DNA of 64,000 nucleotides from Cytophagales bacterium (GTDB taxonomy: Bacteria; Bacteroidota; Bacteroidia; Cytophagales; Microscillaceae): contig JAAFJG010000002.1 of assembly GCA_013298075.1 (NCBI GenBank), forward strand, positions 25,648-89,647, read 5' to 3'. This document shows positions 61,641-64,000 of the stretch, piece after piece; the stretch's first letter is position 1, and each line of letters opens with the position of its first letter. Under the pieces are notes generated by a model. It did not search any database, had not been told where the DNA came from, and worked only from the letters and a program-made list of their open reading frames with translations. Made by a program: the position numbers and the translations under genes.

Positions 61641-62450
61641 ATGAATTTCAAAGGAAAAACTGTATTTATCACAGGCGCAAGTCGCGGAATTGGTAAATCT
61701 ATCGCACTTAAATTAGCGAGCCAAGGAGCAAATATTATTGTGGCTGCCAAAACCGCACAACCACACGCAAAATTAGAAGGAACAATTTTTGAAACTGCGG
61801 AAGAAGTAGACCAAGCAGGTGGAAAAGGATTGCCTTTGGTGGTCGATGTTCGTGATGATTTGAATGTTTATACTGCAGTTAGAAAAGCGGCTGAAACATT
61901 TGGTGGCATTGATATTTTGGTCAATAATGCGAGTGCAATTCAACTCACAGATACGCTTTTGACAGATATGAAAAGGTACGATTTGATGCACCAAGTCAAT
62001 ACAAGGGGGACTTTTTTATGTTCTAAGGCTTGTATTCCGTATTTATTGCAAGCCGAAAATCCACACGTTTTAAATCTTTCGCCACCTTTGAGTATGGAAA
62101 CGAAATGGTTTGCACCACACGTAGCGTACACGATGGCAAAATTTGGTATGAGTATGTGTGTGTTAGGTATGGCAGGCGAGTATAAAAATAAAATTGCTTT
62201 CAATGCTTTGTGGCCTCGCACCACGATTGCGACTGCGGCTGTTAATATGTTGGGTGGAGATGCGATGATGAATCAATCTCGTACTCCTGAAATTATGTCC
62301 GATGCGGCTTTTGCTATTTTCTCAAAACCAGTTAGTTTTTCGGGTAATTTTTTGGTTGATGAAGATTTTTTAAGAAGTGAAGGAGTTACAGATTTTGAAC
62401 ATTATTCAAATGTACCAGGTAGTAATTTACTTCCTGATTTTTTTGTTTAG
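61641..62450 (+). CDS. Short-chain dehydrogenase/reductase, HSDL2-like
   Basis: 269 residues. Rossmann motif TGASRGIG (11-18), NAG-equivalent LVNNASAIQL, catalytic Ser in LNLSPPLSM and the Tyr-x3-Lys pair in VAYTMAKFGM. The insert VAAKTAQPHAKLEGTIFETA after the second strand is typical of the HSDL2 subgroup. NADP(H)-dependent oxidoreductase; substrate unknown (the subgroup is linked to lipid metabolism). It lacks the SCP2 domain of animal HSDL2. Probably co-transcribed with tex (9-bp gap). Terminator at 62468. Confidence 0.93.
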   Translation: MNFKGKTVFITGASRGIGKSIALKLASQGANIIVAAKTAQPHAKLEGTIFETAEEVDQAGGKGLPLVVDVRDDLNVYTAVRKAAETFGGIDILVNNASAIQLTDTLLTDMKRYDLMHQVNTRGTFLCSKACIPYLLQAENPHVLNLSPPLSMETKWFAPHVAYTMAKFGMSMCVLGMAGEYKNKIAFNALWPRTTIATAAVNMLGGDAMMNQSRTPEIMSDAAFAIFSKPVSFSGNFLVDEDFLRSEGVTDFEHYSNVPGSNLLPDFFV

Positions 62451-62467
62451 TAGATAAAATTTAAAGA

Positions 62468-62520
62468 TTAGTCTTGTGAAATTGATAATTTGACAAGACT
62501 GATTTTTAATTGTTTTTTTT
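62468..62520 (+). terminator. Terminator after SDR gene
   Basis: AGTCTTGT and ACAAGACT form an 8-bp stem around a ~15-base loop, followed by T-rich sequence. Confidence 0.7.
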
Positions 62521-62571
62521 TAGAATAGAAAAATAAACATAAACAGAAAAACAATGTCTATCCAAAAAATA

Positions 62572-62714
62572 AACGATTATTATTGAGATTAACTCGTTGC
62601 CCGGTATGACTCCTGCGACTTGTATTTTTCATCAAGCGGCTTTAAATCAATATAAACCATACCAATTTATCGATAAAATTTTGGAATTTGGAACGCAAAG
62701 AAATAAACATTAAA
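62572..62714 (+). pseudogene. 3' remnant of a D-alanine--D-alanine ligase-like (ATP-grasp) gene
   Basis: In one frame, preceded by a stop, the sequence reads IIEINSLPGMTPATCIF and continues to a stop after ~45 codons. IEINSLPG fits the end of the D-Ala-D-Ala ligase signature (x-E-[LIVAP]-N-[ST]-x-P-G), and the following helix FIDKILEFG is usual there. The rest of the gene is missing. The 393-bp gap 62451-62843 also holds two terminators and the promoter of the next gene. Confidence 0.65.
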
Positions 62715-62725
62715 TTTTATTTTTT

Positions 62726-62748
62726 AGGGAGTTCGCTCCCTTTTTTTA
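62726..62748 (+). terminator. Terminator with TTCG loop
   Basis: AGGGAG-TTCG-CTCCCT with a T run, directly after the ligase remnant; a classic tetraloop hairpin. Confidence 0.9.
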
Positions 62749-62809
62749 TGGTTTTTATTTTTTCATAAAAAAAAGTAATCATATTTTTTTTATTTTTAAT
62801 AATAATTTC

Positions 62810-62817
62810 TATATTTG
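62810..62817 (+). promoter_or_regulatory. -7 box TATATTTG of the cyclase-EAD gene
   Basis: TATATTTG matches TAnnTTTG, 26 bp before the ATG. Confidence 0.5.
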
Positions 62818-62843
62818 TGCGAATAAAAAAATAATAGACAAAA

Positions 62844-64000
62844 ATGAAAAACGAAACATTTAAAAAACGCTTTCGAGAAGCAGATATATTAGAAATTCCT
62901 GAATTATTAGATATTTTAGAACAACATAGCGATAAAATTCAATCTTATCAAAAAGGAACTTATAAAACCTTAAAAAACGAATTTTTTAATCAACCTAATG
63001 CTTTCCAATTAGAAAGTTGGAAGGCTAAGTTCCTCGTTTTTATGGGTGGTTTTGATTTTGAGATAGTGATGGAAAATACAATAAATAATCCCCAAAATAT
63101 AAAAACAAACGACAAAATGGAAACGACTGAAAAAACGCTTTATATTATTTTCGCTGACCTGAAAGGTTATGGTGCAAATGCAGGTAATAATCCACTTTTA
63201 GTAAAAGTTACGGATTTCTTTTTTTCACTCAAAGCCAAATATTTTGCTGATGAAAAAGAACATTTTTTCAAACCTTTGGGAGATGGAATTTTGGCTACAG
63301 GGCATAGTTTGGTGGATATGGCACAAAAAGCAATTCTTTTGCGTAATGAAATTAAAAATCACGCTTGGAAACAAAATGGTTTTCCTGATAATTTGAATGT
63401 ACGTATGGCATTACATACAGGTGAGGCGTATGAGCATTACAAAGATGATGGCACTATCAGCGAAGTTTCGGGAACTGCAATTATTCAAGCAGCACGTCTC
63501 GAACCTTACACAATGGTAGGAGAAATTTTCTGTTCGCAAATCTATGCAGGTTTATTAGCACAAAATACAACTCACAATTTGGCAACTATCAACTTGGGGA
63601 AATATAACTTAGGCAAAGAACATGATAAATTTGAATTGGATATTGCAGTACTTTTTTCTGAAAGTGATAAAAATATTTATGAACGAATGTTAGCAGATGA
63701 TTGTAAAAAACATATTGTGGAGAAAACACAAAGTCATGAAGTGGAACAAACAAAAGTAGCTAACCATTACGAAAATAACGAAAAAAACAAAAATAATATC
63801 TCAAAAAACAACAAAAATATGGATAACAAACAACTTACTAATTTACTTGATAAATGTTTTAACAATGATGATGATTTAATGTTATTTTGCTTTAATTACT
63901 TCCCCAAAGTACACACAAATTTATCAACCACTATGCCAAAAATGACAAAAATAATTAAGTTGATTGAATATTGTAAACAACATGATAAACAAAATGAACT
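62844..64000 (+). CDS. Class III nucleotide-cyclase-like protein with effector-associated domain (partial, continues past window)
   Basis: The 385 residues in the window run from ATG 62844 to the edge. Residues 1-70: small helical domain (ADILEIPELLDILEQHSDKI, WKAKFLVFMGG). Residues ~95-285: class III cyclase-like domain with FADLKGYG (Asp105) and PLGDGILA (Asp147) as the two metal sites and MALHTGEAYEHY. A Lys/Asn linker follows. From ~326 there is an EAD1-like death-like domain (LTNLLDKCFNNDDDLMLFCF, KIIKLIEYCKQHDKQNEL). EADs are adaptor domains of bacterial conflict systems that pair sensors with effectors. Cyclase product and partner are unknown; the partner is probably encoded beyond the edge. 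Confidence 0.85.
   Translation, partial: MKNETFKKRFREADILEIPELLDILEQHSDKIQSYQKGTYKTLKNEFFNQPNAFQLESWKAKFLVFMGGFDFEIVMENTINNPQNIKTNDKMETTEKTLYIIFADLKGYGANAGNNPLLVKVTDFFFSLKAKYFADEKEHFFKPLGDGILATGHSLVDMAQKAILLRNEIKNHAWKQNGFPDNLNVRMALHTGEAYEHYKDDGTISEVSGTAIIQAARLEPYTMVGEIFCSQIYAGLLAQNTTHNLATINLGKYNLGKEHDKFELDIAVLFSESDKNIYERMLADDCKKHIVEKTQSHEVEQTKVANHYENNEKNKNNISKNNKNMDNKQLTNLLDKCFNNDDDLMLFCFNYFPKVHTNLSTTMPKMTKIIKLIEYCKQHDKQNE

Noticed and set aside
1-64000. CRISPR arrays, tRNA or rRNA genes, prophage
   Set aside because: No regularly spaced repeats, no tRNA-like cloverleaf sequences and no phage structural genes were recognised on reading; the direct repeats present are pairs or promoter blocks.

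Overview
The window is AT-rich (roughly 30 % GC by eye) and looks like Bacteroidota, most likely a gliding or filamentous member of the Cytophagales. The evidence is type IX secretion C-terminal sorting domains, a GLPGLI-family pair beside a TonB-type outer-membrane receptor, 7TMR-DISM signalling, promoters of the TTTG/TAnnTTTG type, and short lipoproteins with a Gly-Cys lipobox. Housekeeping genes are scattered singly: hppD, panC, aroB, tex, an MlaD-type gene, an acyl-CoA ligase and an ABC permease. Between them lie accessory and signalling genes.

Layout. 1-4.8 kb: two Rpn-type PD-(D/E)XK nuclease genes flank a TIR/coiled-coil/FGE-fold gene and a secreted metzincin. 4.9-10.5 kb: a TPR protein, a membrane protein, a GAF-PP2C phosphatase and an OppC-like permease. 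10.6-15.7 kb: a DUF3696-type ATPase gene between 57-bp direct repeats, a lipoprotein, a lipase and hppD. 15.8-23.2 kb (minus strand): receptor plus two GLPGLI genes, then a TPR gene, panC and an mlaD-like gene. 23.3-28.7 kb: a tandem array of type IIG-like restriction-modification genes and an LRR-like lipoprotein. 28.9-33.4 kb: a small-ORF/nucleotidyltransferase pair, a lipoprotein, an acyl-CoA ligase, and an Rpn gene followed by a separate copy of its own C-terminal tail. 33.5-41.6 kb: ATPase, aroB, helicase, DUF4136 lipoprotein, L,D-transpeptidase-like protein and an AraC regulator. 41.8-47.7 kb: two near-identical beta-helix surface proteins. 47.9-53.9 kb: three STAS-like proteins, a kinase-like protein without a catalytic domain, and a 7TMR-DISM PP2C phosphatase, which together look like a partner-switching network. 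54.2-62.5 kb: a large T9SS cargo protein, an FGE-fold protein, tex and an SDR. 62.8-64 kb: a cyclase-like gene ending in an effector-associated (EAD1-like) domain, running off the window.

Main points for a second look. (1) The last ~140 bp of the TIR/FGE gene (507-650) jump to about 53 % GC and carry the RGGSW...GFR frame with a run of NNC/NNT codons. This is what a variable region of a diversity-generating retroelement looks like, and would make the protein a hypervariable TIR immune sensor. No reverse transcriptase or template repeat was found in the window. (2) Two unrelated genes each contain a tandem duplication of exactly 127 bp, each starting precisely where that gene enters a sequence shared with its neighbouring paralogue. 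Removing one unit restores the frame in both. I read this as unmerged de Bruijn contig overlaps (k = 127), so the broken genes are probably intact in the organism. (3) The stand-alone Rpn tail protein, the EAD1-cyclase gene and the repeat-flanked ATPase gene are further candidate defence elements.
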